Below are positions 47,801 through 56,715 of a stretch of 64,000 nucleotides of DNA, in pieces. This stretch comes from Lineus longissimus (lineage: Eukaryota > Nemertea > Pilidiophora > Heteronemertea > Lineidae). Made by a program: the position numbers and the translations under genes. How positions within the stretch are numbered: position 1 is the first letter of the stretch; the number at the start of each line of letters is the position of its first letter. Where the stretch lies: NCBI RefSeq assembly GCF_910592395.1, contig NC_088309.1, positions 16,620,599 to 16,684,598 of the forward strand, given 5' to 3'. The notes beneath the pieces are model-generated. The model did no database searches. It worked only from the letters and a program-made list of their open reading frames with translations, and had not been told where the DNA came from.

Positions 47801-49441
47801 TGGAAGGTGAGATTGAATTATCATTATCAATCACATTAACTAATCACAAAACTGAAATCACTAATTTTGATGAACATAAAGACACTAAAAAAACACGATT
47901 ATAGATTGATTTCCTTTCCTATGGTGAAATTGCATGCTCTTTTGATTATACCAAGCACACTAAGTAACCCATTATCTTATTATATTTCTATATGAATTCC
48001 GCCCATCTAAAACATTGTATTATGATAATTCATATATCTTATGCTCATTTGCAGCTACGAATGGACGCCTCCGGAGAGACCAACCGGGCACGTTGCTGCC
48101 GAGACAATCGAGTCTCCCTACAATCTAGATGAATTCGTAACTACTTTGGATCGGCCAGCACTATCGGAAACGGCTGCTATCATCATGGAAGCTAACAGTG
48201 AGGCCCTGCATGGTTTTACCGCTACATGCTACTCTAAATGTGCCGAAATCATCAGAGGATCGATGCGACGATGCGACGATGCGACGAAAGCGTGGACAGA
48301 CACATTGGCTTTTTGTTCATCGTCTGAGTTTGTTGAACTCGTTGAGACTTTATTCTCATCGGGTGAAGAGGAGTCGCGAAAGGATGCGATAATGAAGTTT
48401 TCAAGTAAACTTTTACTGTGGTTGTTCAAACAAAGCATCAAGTCAAAAGCAGAAAGAGTTGTAGCTGGAGGTGCAGCACCGTCTGTGGAGAACATTACCA
48501 TTTTGAGCAAAGAAGCAAAAAGTAAAATCCGATATATTGGAGGCGCAACACTCTGGCGAACAACACAGTGCGCACGAAGATTATCAGCGACGGGTGATAA
48601 GATTTCGTAGTTAAAGAACTTTAACTACCTGAAGGGCAAGACTTTAGACGCGCTGAGAGTGACTGAGGAGGACGTGCACAATGATACAATGGACGATGAC
48701 ACTCTAGAATTCATAGATTTTAAGCAACAGGCCAGCCATGGGCTATTCCACATGGGAGACAAACTTTTCGCCTTTTTCTGTGACTTACACCTTCGACTCC
48801 TGCCCTTCCTAAACAAAGCAGCTCTTGATAAACACAGTACGAACCTTCACCAGGTAATAGACAATACTATAGCTGCAGACGACAATCATTTGGTGGCCTG
48901 GTTTGATGTATTTTCTGGTGTGGACCTACCCCTTCAGGTGACGGAACTTGAAGACGACATTGTAACCACTATTCAGCTGGACATCTTCAATGCGGTTGTG
49001 AGCCATTACACGAAAGTTTGCCTACATGATGCTGCCCAGATCATTAAAGAGGCTATTCCCAGAACAAAGAAGTTAGCCCTTAGGAACAAAGTTGCGGCCC
49101 AAACGGAGGGTAAGACGTGTAAAAGGAAAGGAGACCAGGAAGAGGAGGATGTGCAACCATCTATGTCTTCAAAACCTAAGAAGCCACTAATGGATGACAG
49201 CTCATTCAAATGCCCAATCTGCCACAAGGCATGTTTGGATGAATCTGACGTTTTGAAGGACTCGGATAACAGCATCGGCTGTGATATGTGTAACAGATGG
49301 TTTCACTGGGGTTGTGAATCTATATGCGGACAAGAACCTTTCCTCAAGTCACAGAACACGTTTTGGTCATGCTTGATCTGTAAAACAAGCAAAGGGAAGG
49401 GAAAGGGGAAGGGGAAGGGGAAAGGGAAGAAATTAAGGTAG
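35892..49441 (+). CDS. PIF1-family helicase fused to a PHD finger, multi-exon, damaged
   Basis: Exon 1 is 35,892-35,998: MSELNAEQLHAMEIARTG, then Walker A GQCGTGKTFLM, cut by gtaaat. Exon 2 (45,568-45,847) joins in phase and gives ITTSSGMAASNF and the Walker B LLIDEVGMLS. Exon 3 (46,033-46,197) has ASGDFKQLAPVP (motif III). Exon 4 is 46,454-46,673 with VVRQNEPDLI. Exon 5 is 47,036-47,125 with KVGAPVIIIRNIKG. Exon 6 is 47,346-47,808 with AFAVTVHRAQGLTLP (motif V). Near 47,590, at a run of seven T, the frame shifts; motif VI (GVAIGRSVTKTG) then follows in the other frame. Exon 7 from 48,053 adds ~430 aa, broken by a TAG at 48,608, and ends with a C4HC3 PHD finger (CPIC...CDMCNRWFHWGC...WSCLIC) and a (KG)n tail. 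Role: ATP-driven 5'-3' DNA unwinding; the PHD finger may read histone tails. The frameshift sits in a homopolymer and could be an assembly error; the stop suggests decay. Confidence 0.85.
36001..36806. other. Intron 1 sequence; probable left end of nested hAT
   Basis: From about 36,397 (cagcgctcaaagttcgcgcc) there are repeated tgcgac/gtcgca and tgcgaatt blocks to about 36,600, typical of hAT subterminal repeats, upstream of the hAT first exon. A clear 8-bp target duplication was not found. Confidence 0.45.
36807..41496 (+). CDS. hAT-superfamily transposase (ZNF862-like), nine or so exons
   Basis: Exon 1 (36,807-36,868) has the usual short basic start MATGDDRQRKPQQRKLSFLP. Exon 2 (38,005-38,861) holds an acidic linker and a TTF/BED-like zinc domain (WLQWEPDKG, MFCKDCRANP, CDTHKHDTLAKHKIS), then LSIIIDGETDVSNKE with the first catalytic Asp. 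Exon 3 (from 39,101) has VCMGSDGASVNLGHRNGV, the second Asp, and FHCMAHRNGL. Exons 39,400-39,556, 39,664-39,831, 39,928-40,167, 40,317-40,615 and 40,757-40,895 follow, with RWLPHVQRAL. The last exon (41,194-41,496) has the hAT dimerisation block IPISSAQCERGFSAQRRIKS. One intron (39,832-39,927) uses a GC donor. The exon 3/4 border does not join in phase with an obvious donor. It otherwise looks nearly intact, and it lies within intron 1 of the helicase gene. Confidence 0.88.
41985..42120. repeat. Subterminal repeats, probable right end of nested hAT
   Basis: ggctcctaaatattgcaactcagctcctaaaa and gcaactcagctcctaaaatt ggaggtaaggagctg occur as two near-copies with inverted ggagc/gctcc blocks, ending gtgctcctaagtaaaaa at 42,130. 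This is typical of hAT 3' ends. It touches the stop codon of the minus-strand P-like transposase, so the hAT may have inserted into or next to that gene. Confidence 0.45.
42121..45306 (-). CDS. P-superfamily transposase inside helicase intron
   Basis: Read on the minus strand. Exon 45,306-45,223 (after tttttcag) reads IVVNYKACEETDDSHIYF. Exon 44,880-43,960 (after gattgcag) has CxxC-type zinc pairs (DVCLSCRKLKSSRVW), an acidic linker, then RRWDPNLIIVMLGLYCSSNR and LLRYYKNTITQEAGF. A 68-bp exon (43,684-43,617) gives GGLILDEMQIQDD with the first catalytic Asp. Exon 43,336-42,121 has GFRWPIAYFATD, VEYTLMDGASTNRSF (second Asp), MQDIKHVIKKVRNNI, and near the C-terminus VVENIFCQQRGILNG with the P-type Glu. 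All parts match P/THAP9-type transposases in order. Joins at the small exon are not clean in phase, so one or two small indels are possible. No THAP domain is seen; upstream exons may be missing. It is divergent from the copy at 25.9-27.7 kb. Confidence 0.85.
44896..44921. repeat. (TAA)n microsatellite
   Basis: cgtaataataataataataa just upstream of the large transposase exon, inside its intron on the minus strand. Confidence 0.9.
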
Positions 49442-49565
49442 AGTGTGCGTGTGTGTGTGCGTGTGTGGGGGGGGGGTGCAGCATCGAATAGAATCGGAGG
49501 AACATATTATGTGCTTTGAATATCTGAGTTATTTGTGGACGTGGCTTCTCTAGGACGTTTTTATT

Positions 49566-49650
49566 AGGTTTTCGTTTTTCTCAAAAAACGAAAACCTATT
49601 GCTTTCCTTCCTTCCTTCCTTCCTTCCTTCCTTCCTTCCTTCCTTCCTAC
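49566..49650. repeat. AGGTTTTCG hairpin and (CTTC)n microsatellite
   Basis: aggttttcgttttt at 49,566 pairs with aaaaacgaaaacct ending at 49,597 around a 4-base loop. It is followed by a ~45-bp run of cttc repeats. Downstream to about 50,370 there is no recognisable gene. Confidence 0.8.
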
Positions 49651-50376
49651 GGATTTTTGTGCAGAGCAAATCTCAGAGATGGTGATAGCTGTAGATGTGG
49701 AACTTATTTCATATGATAGGCCCAAGTCTGAAGTTGATCCTCCTTGCCCTAATTACGAAATTCATTGAGGGGGTCGGCCGCTAGGGGGCGCTAAGTGAAA
49801 ATCTAATAATGGCTTTTTCTCCATAATGCGCACTCCGATTTGAACGAAACTGCTTTCAACTGATGCAGAATCTTGTTGCGCATAAAATATTTAGGGTGGC
49901 AAAATTTGTCAACGATAGATGGCGCTGACTGAAAAAAGGGGGCAAACACCAAAATGGTAAAATATCGGCACTGCGAGCCTTTGAGTTTATTCTAGTGGCA
50001 TAGAACAATGCCTCCTTATGATGCCCAGAGAATATATAGGTTTTGGTTGCGATCAGATATTCAATATGGCCTCCAGACCAGCCATCTTGTTTTTCTTACA
50101 AGAGCTATAACTTCCGAATGCGAGAACATCTTCTTCAAAATAAAAAGTCAACAAGTCAAATCGAAAGCATCAAGAGATTCATGGTTTTATTCATGAGATA
50201 ATTATACATAAATACTGTGGGTATGTGACAGTTGCCTTTTTAGACGTAATACATTAGACGCATCATCCCAACTGTTCTTTGGCCAACTTTTTACTCTTAG
50301 CACAGTCAGAATTCACTCTGCTCATTCGAAATCCTGTTAATTGACCTCAAGCACAACAAAATGACGGTTTAAAGGG

Positions 50377-50688
50377 GCACTGCATTCAATCGCGAATCGG
50401 TTTCAGCACGACCACCATAGAGGGAGGCGCCTATCGGCTAGGAATGAAACTTATTGCCATTGTTACCTGTATTAAGTCTATTAAACTTTCTTCAGGAAAG
50501 CATAATATCACATTAGAATGTTTGAAGAAGCTGTGTGGAAGCTTTGACGGCAATACATCACTGAACAAACTGCATTGCTGGGTATTTTAGATACGTTTCC
50601 TGTAGTTCCATCATTTTACCGATGGGCACCTCCCTCTACGGTGGTCGTGCTGAAACCGATTCGCGATTGAATACAGTGACATTTCATA
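50377..50688. mobile_element. ~310-bp MITE with ~60-bp TIRs
   Basis: cactgcattcaatcgcgaat followed by cggtttcagcacgaccacca at the left end is mirrored by the reverse complement of about 50,622-50,688, with three or four differences over ~60 bp. The centre is AT-rich and non-coding. Target duplication unclear. It is nested in the 3' part of the giant element. Confidence 0.85.
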
Positions 50689-51009
50689 TTTTGACATGCA
50701 GACAAAACGCACGTGTTTACAACACTACGTAGATCGCTTTTTCTCCTATATGCTACATCCGATTGAAATGGGATTGGTTTCATCATGGAGGATGCAGAAA
50801 TAAGAAGGCGCACAAAACATACTGGTCTGTGTCGCACTGAGCTCCGAAAGCCAAATTTATTGAGCAATAGCCCACTGGGTTCTGGTGTGAACATCAATCT
50901 CTCCATTCTCCTCTGACATGTTACATCATGTGACCTCCAGGTGCCAATACCAGTTTCCCCAAACGAAAACCGTCGATCTGGCTTTGCCAGTTCTAGTCTT
51001 TATACACTA

Positions 51010-51187
51010 CAGTAGAACCTCTCTAAGCGGACACCTCTCTAATAAGGACAACCTCTCTATTAAGGACACTAGTTTTGGTCCCAAATTGGTTATTTCCATT
51101 CAATTTGACCTCTCTGATCAGGACACCTCTCTATTAAGGACAGCACTTGTCAGTCCCGAGGGTACCCTTAATAGAGAGGTTCTACTG
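51010..51187. mobile_element. pogo/Tigger-like MITE, 178 bp
   Basis: Starts cagtagaacctctct and ends agagaggttctactg, with TA on each side (51,008-51,009 and 51,188-51,189). Internal ctctctaataaggaca blocks repeat several times. The CAGTNGAACCTCT terminus and TA duplication are the hallmark of pogo/Tigger elements of the Tc1/mariner superfamily. Confidence 0.85.
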
Positions 51188-52026
51188 TATTACCGGACAC
51201 TTTTTTCCTGTTTCACAACCGACTGGGATACAGATCTGAAACACAGTGTTAGAACTAACGTTACATGTACTTCGTAACTTCTTCTTACTGACGAGTCAAA
51301 GGAGAGGATCGTTCTGCCGCATATCTAACGTCAAATATCACCCGTGCAACGTAAGTGCATTACATAAAAAACATTTTATGTATGAACACATGTATGAATG
51401 CATGGCGTCACAACTAATACGTCTAGTGGATCAGGTCGTCACTGATAGTGTTAGATTCAGCACTCAATGTATACTAAATATATATATATATATTCGTACG
51501 AGGATAAATTAGGCACAAATTGATATTGCATGCCTATAGCTGCTACCAAACACTCTCTTTAAGTTTGAGGGGCTGAGGGTTTGGATGAAACCACTTATAT
51601 TTCCAGCCTGACAAGCCTTGTCAGGACATACCACAACCCTGTAAATCGAAATGGGTTTGTGGTTCAAAGCAAACTCTAAGTTGCATAGCATGCTTGACAC
51701 GCAACTTTGATGCGTAAAACATGTTTATATGTGAGATTTACCAGCCACATGCGTCCGATATCACGTCCATTGTAAATACTAAGGATAACACTACTTGTAG
51801 CACCGCGTGGCAATATCCCGCATTATTTAAATTTCCCGCAACATTCAACTTCAGGAACAAACTCGTATCCAGGTTATAATTTGTCAGACAATCAAATACT
51901 AGTGTGTGGTGAGATGAATACCTGGAGTCGAGATAACCCGTTTAAAATTGATATCCAATTATTTTCTTTCGCTGGCTCATGTGACTGAATGACGTCACGA
52001 TGTATTAATAGAATAAGGTCTTTCAT

Positions 52027-52350
52027 GATTACAACTTGACTTTTTGAAAGTTGCAGGTCGCGCCTCGATTTTCTGATAAAAGCTCCAATTTCGGAGCGAA
52101 GAGGAAAGATTTTTTACAAAATCAGTGTGGCATACTAATGCTCTGTGTTCATAGATCGTGTAGAGTATGATTTATGTGCGAGAAAGTTTGATCTTGTGTC
52201 CTAAATGGGGTGTTTTTGTGAGGTCGTGTTTTGCGAAAATCTGCTTCGTATACGGTAGTGCATTTTCAACATGACATAAAAAGTGTTTCCATCCTTCAGG
52301 CCTCCGGCCCTTGAGGGGGCCTTCGGCCCCCCTAGGTACAACTTCCTGTG
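52027..52350 (-). repeat. Right terminal inverted repeat of giant element
   Basis: Reverse complement of the left TIR from gattacaacttgac to ggtacaacttcctgtg. It differs from the left copy at scattered single bases and in the GC-rich patch near its outer end. The right target duplication gtctctt follows at 52,351. Confidence 0.92.
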
Positions 52351-52428
52351 GTCTCTTCCATTATCTCTCCAGAGCAAGGTTTTCAAATTTATGTGCCCTC
52401 CATTATCTCTACAGAGCATATGCCGTGG
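52351..52428. repeat. Target tandem array, middle part
   Basis: gtctcttccattatctctcc, agagcaaggt and ccattatctctacagagcat continue the array seen at 35,305-35,411, then it is interrupted by a second insertion. Array units resume at 53,320. Confidence 0.8.
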
Positions 52429-52429
52429 T

Positions 52430-53318
52430 CACACTGGGGTTTTAACACGAATTGAATTCGAATTAAAACGTTGATACGTATTGGGGCGTCACACTCAATT
52501 CGGTTCATACCGATCTCAATCCGCTTTAACCAACACGGTTCTTAAACCGAATTGAATGCGAATCAGCTAATCCGAATCAACGAAACCGTATTGAGATTTC
52601 AAGTGTGACGCGCTTGATACGAATTAAGGTTTTCGATCGCACTGCGCATGCGCCCGGCGCATGGAAAGTGACCTTTGACCGCGGGAACTAGTGCTCCGAA
52701 CTAGTTAACTGATGTATTTAAATGATCTCATTAACTCAAATCGTTTTTCGTTATGCCATAGTATAGGGAAAAATCAACTCCCTTGCACGTGACTTAAATT
52801 TCCATTTCCTGGCAAGGTATGTTGCCGCCGGTTCGTTGGTCAAAGGTACGCTGGTCAGCAACATCGTCGCGGCGGGGTTTTCCCCGGTTTTGGCCTCGTT
52901 TTCGAGGGCGAGGCCGGGATTCTCCGCTAATAGCGACGGTGGTGTTGACTCGCTGAGGACACTCCTCTTTGACCCGAACTTTGGCAATAGGCATGGCCGG
53001 GAGATGGAAATGGTCAAGCACCTTACGCGATTTTAACTTGTTAATAATGACTGTGTGATACTGTGATATTATATACTTATATGTGTTGTACTCGTAAATT
53101 TTATTCTCCCATATGGGAGGTTAATAAATAATAATAATAATAATAATAGATGGCGCGTCGTTAGTATGCATTGAGTGTGGCACGTTTTAAACCAATTTGA
53201 ATGCGTATTCCGGCCAGTGTGACGCGACCGTTCTGAAACTGGATTAATCAATTCGTATTCCGGAGAGCGCTCTACGGAATTCGGTTTCAATTCGCATCCA
53301 GTGTGAACACACCATAAG
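52430..53318. mobile_element. Non-coding insertion with CAGTGTGA-type inverted ends
   Basis: Left end gtggtcacactggggttt followed by aattgaattcgaattaaaac mirrors the right end, which reads ggtgtgttcacactggatgc then gaattgaaaccgaattc on the other strand. Several internal copies of aattgaatgcg/cgtattccgg are present near both ends. The centre holds a weak open stretch (52,790-53,036) without recognisable motifs and a (TAA)n run at 53,128. It interrupts the tandem array, which continues on both sides. Confidence 0.6.
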
Positions 53319-53319
53319 T

Positions 53320-53460
53320 CTTTACAATTATGTCTCTTCCCAAATCTTTTTAGAGCATGGTCTTTACCATTATGTCTTAACCATTATCACTTCAAAGAAT
53401 GGTCTTTACCATTACGTCTTTACCATTACGTGATTAACGGTAAAGACCCTGCCCTAAAAT
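53320..53460. repeat. Target tandem array, right part
   Basis: Units of tctttaccattatgtctt/accattacgtctttacc, last copies partly inverted (taacggtaaagacc at about 53,437). Same family as 35,305-35,411. Confidence 0.75.
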
Positions 53461-53638
53461 TCAGATCAAATTTTTGAAAAAACTATTCAGGATCTAGTGT
53501 TGCTAGTGGAATATCAACCTTTATGGGTTGAAACGTACCCAAGACAGCAATTTGGGACGAATTTTGCATGAAAAATGAAATTTGTTGTCTTTACCATTAT
53601 TTGTACATTTTCCTGAAAATGGCCCCTATGTAGCCAAC

Positions 53639-55444
53639 CGAGAAGGAGAGATACAGGAAAGGACCAGTACTGACCAATGGAGACATACCAACCAAACTAA
53701 ACCCAGCAGACATATCATCTAGAGGTATGGCAGTGGAGGAATTGGCTATATCACAACTCTGGTGGGAGGATCCAAGTTTCCTGAAGGAGTCAGAGAGCAG
53801 CTGGCCAGAGAAAAGGATAGCTGTACCAGATGAGACCACCGGTATTGAGAAAACCTCAACATTTGCTGTACAGGAAGCCCAACCAGAACAAAACGAGACA
53901 ATGATGTTCCCCCTACATCCCAGTAGATGGAGTGACATGGGAAGACTAACAAGGAGAATAGGATTCGTGTGACGTATCATGATGTGGCTGCTTAAGCGAC
54001 CCTTACCCCCGGGAGCCAAGACCTGGATAGATGAGTTGTCCCCCGAAGAGTACAGGCAGGCTGAGGATTGCCTTTCACGCCAAGCCCAGAAAGCTGTATT
54101 TGGCAGAGAGCTCAAAGATTTGATGGCAGGAAAAAGCTTACAGAAGACAAGCAACCTGATACCCCTGTCACCATACCTTGGTAAGGAGAGGTGACTTCTT
54201 CGCATCAAGTCCCGTCTTGAAAGAATAGACTACATCTCAGAAGAAGAGAAACACCCCATCATCATGCCAAGAAAGCATCCAGTTTCTCAGTTGCTTGTCA
54301 AGAGAGCACATGATGCTGAGGAACACCCCGTAGGAAGAGATGCTACCATGGTCGAGTTGAGGAGGAAGTTTTGGGTGATATGCACTAGAGAAGCTGTCCG
54401 CTCCTGGGAAATGATATGCAGTCGATGTGTATTGAAGAAATCAAAACCAGCTAGTCAACAGATGGCCCCCATTCCTCAATTTAGATTCAGCCAACCAACC
54501 AGAGCCTTTGGAAAGTGTGGAATGGACTTCGCGGGTCCATTTCTAACCAAGCAGGGTTGAGGAAAAATCAGAAACAAGAGATACTTAGCTGTTTTCACCC
54601 GGCTACAGACGAGAGCTGTTCATCTAGAACCCATTTACCAGATGGATACTGACAGCTTCTTAATGGCTTTCTCGAGAATGACCAGCCGGCGATCCGTCCC
54701 CGAGGAGGTGTTGACAGATAACGGGAGTAACTTTGTCGCTGGAAAGAGGGAGCTCCGAGAGTTAGTGAATGCCTTCGATTGGACCAACGTGCAACAGAAA
54801 ACGGTGGGCTACCAAAATACCAGAGGCGTTACATGGCACTTCAACCCCCCCCCCCCCCCCCAGGATCTCCACACTTCGGGGGCGTCTTTGAGATTATCGT
54901 AAAAGCAGCAACGCGAGCCCTCAAGATAACCATTGGTAATGCTGACATCAACGACGAGGAGTTCCATACATTTGTGGTGGATGCCGAAGGACTCCTGAAC
55001 TCAAGGCCATTGACTCCTCCCAGCTCCGATCCCGAGGACCAGTTGCCACTAACGCCAAACCACTTCCTGCATGGTCAACTGGGTGGACAACTGGCTCCTC
55101 CGTCGACTGATGAACTACGATTCAACACTAAAAGAAGATGGCGAAGAATACAGGACATACTGAAGCAGTTTTGGCAGCAATGGCAGCAAGAACTGTTACC
55201 CCAGCTACACAACCGTAAGAAGTGGCTGTTCCCAAGTCACAATCTCCAACCTGATGATATCCTACTGGTGATTGAGGAAAGACTACCTAGAGGACAATGG
55301 AAGATGGGTCGAGTCCTGGTCTTACCCGGTGAAGATGGATTGGTGCGAACAGCCAAGGTGAAGACGTCAAATGGGGAATATGTCCGGCCCGTGAACTGTC
55401 TCTCCCCAGTCGAGTTTCCGGAGATGACGACTTCCGTCGGGTAA
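53639..55444 (+). pseudogene. BEL/Pao pol C-terminal part: RNase H end, integrase, DUF5641
   Basis: Starts inside the region after RNase H (TKLNPADISSRGM). It continues through the integrase zinc domain (HDAEEHPVGRDATMVELRR, CSRCVLKK), the catalytic core (FGKCGMDFAGPF first Asp; LTDNGSNFVAGKRELREL second Asp; SPHFGGVFEIIVKAATRAL with the Glu) and the C-terminal DUF5641 segment (DDILLVIEERLPRGQWKMGR). In the first frame three TGA codons occur (53,970; 54,192; 54,558), each where this family usually has arginine. A run of 17 C at 54,845-54,861 shifts the frame inside the core. gag and reverse transcriptase are missing upstream, so this is a 5'-truncated dead copy. Confidence 0.9.
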
Positions 55445-56411
55445 CGCTCAGATGAACGTCTGGTAATGCTGAGATGAACGTCTGGTTATGCCGAGATGAA
55501 TCCAGCCAAGCAGTTACAACCGTGGGTGATGATATCCGTCTATAACCGTTAAAAGTTGACATTTGACATTGTGTGGTGAAATTACATTGAGTAAAAAGTT
55601 AGTGTTGGTCAGTGTACTCATTGTCTGGTGATTTGCTAATTTTCTGATCGGGATTTCCTTGGCATTTTCAATTGCCTGTGTTTTTTTGGGAAAAAACTTT
55701 GTTTGGGTTTCACCACCTGATATACACTGATCAATTCATTTCTTTGAAGTGAACTCCAGGACACTTAATGACTCGGTGCGAGTTTTGAACATTGATTGAA
55801 AAGTGAGAACACTCAATGGAGTGTCAGTATCCGAACTTTCTACAGTGCGAAAAATATCGGAATTGAGATAGAGACTAGCGGGTATCAGTAAAGGGAGAAA
55901 ACTTTAAGCTTCTGTTACATTATTTTGAGCCATGTTTTTAAGCAATGTAGACCCCAGGGGGTTAAAAATTTGGATCTCCTTTGGAGGAGAAGTTTACTCC
56001 AGTTTCCAGTGGGGAAACAATTTAAGTTTAGTAGGTTTTCTCATTTACCATCCCTAAAGAGTTGATTCTTGATTGAGAATTATTCTGCACTTATGATGAT
56101 AGAGACTTTCGAATGATGAGAACATTGAGGAATTCATGAGCAACTTGGATTACTTGAGCTCAAATTCAGTGGGGGTTAGATTCAGATTGGATTGTAAAAT
56201 CTAAAAGAGTGCTAGTAATTTACTACAGGAGTGACATATTTCAGTTAATAGTGTTCACCTATTCTTATCTTCAATGTGTTCTTTTGGTGAACTATTGTGT
56301 ATTCTAAACTGTCTTTGCATTTGATCAATGGGGTCTTTGAGGGGCCATCTTCCATTATTGTTAGTTGGAAGATTTGCCAAGATTGTTTAAAAATAGTTTG
56401 ACAGGTTCCGT
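55445..56411. other. 3' non-coding part of BEL/Pao element
   Basis: Long stop-rich stretch between the pol stop and the polypurine tract. A 9-10 bp block (agatgaacgtctggt) is repeated twice at 55,450-55,490. No additional ORF such as env is recognisable. Confidence 0.5.
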
Positions 56412-56412
56412 C

Positions 56413-56425
56413 AAGAGGAGGGGAA
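56413..56425 (+). other. Polypurine tract
   Basis: aagaggaggggaa directly precedes the tgttgagaag LTR start, as expected for the plus-strand primer of an LTR retrotransposon. Confidence 0.75.
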
Positions 56426-56715
56426 TGTTGAGAAGTAGGGTGAAGACATGACGTTTAGGTCATTATCCTATAACCAGGTGGCAGCACCATACGGTGTCTG
56501 GGTATTATTACTGTGTCAACTTCTGTTTGAGGGTTTAATTTTATTGGTAAAAAAACCTAACTAATTGTACATATTTTTAGGGGAATTTGCTAAGAATTGT
56601 TACTTTCTGTTGAGATGATTTGTAAATTTGCTGCGGTCCTCGCTCGGGACGACGTCGCGACGATCTTGAAGACCTGAAAATATTAAAGACGAAATCTAAC
56701 TCGATTTGTGAACTT
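56426..56715 (+). repeat. BEL/Pao 3' LTR
   Basis: Begins TGTTGAGAAG right after the polypurine tract and contains aggtggcagcaccatacggt, an attaaagacg polyadenylation-like block at about 56,680 and no coding sequence. The right border is approximate because the 5' LTR is not in the window for comparison. Confidence 0.6.

Larger units (their letters stand above)
35412..52350. mobile_element. Giant 16.9-kb TIR transposon with PIF1-PHD helicase and P-like transposase
   Basis: Inverted repeats of about 330 bp (35,412-35,742 and 52,027-52,350) differ at only a handful of positions outside a short GC-rich patch. They begin CACAGGAAGTTGTACC and end in TG. Identical 7-bp flanks gtctctt (35,405-35,411; 52,351-52,357) form a target duplication, and removing the element restores a continuous tandem array (...catgtctcttccattatctct...). 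Cargo: PIF1 helicase with PHD finger (+), a P-superfamily transposase (-) inside its first intron, and a hAT element nested in the same intron. Without the hAT the element would be about 11 kb. The CA...TG ends and 7-bp duplication fit loosely with the P superfamily (usually 8 bp). The P-like gene is the best candidate for its transposase, but an independent insertion into the intron is not excluded. Confidence 0.85.

Noticed and set aside
52751-53036. Open frames on both strands inside the 52.4-53.3 kb insertion
   Set aside because: GC-rich patch gives open frames on both strands; no recognisable domain and no start or splice context.
29653-56715. One BEL/Pao element split by a ~21-kb insertion of the giant element
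   Set aside because: Order and strand fit, but the sequence between RT and integrase is missing at the junctions, several unrelated features (zinc-finger gene, array) lie between, and the two presumed LTRs are only vaguely similar.
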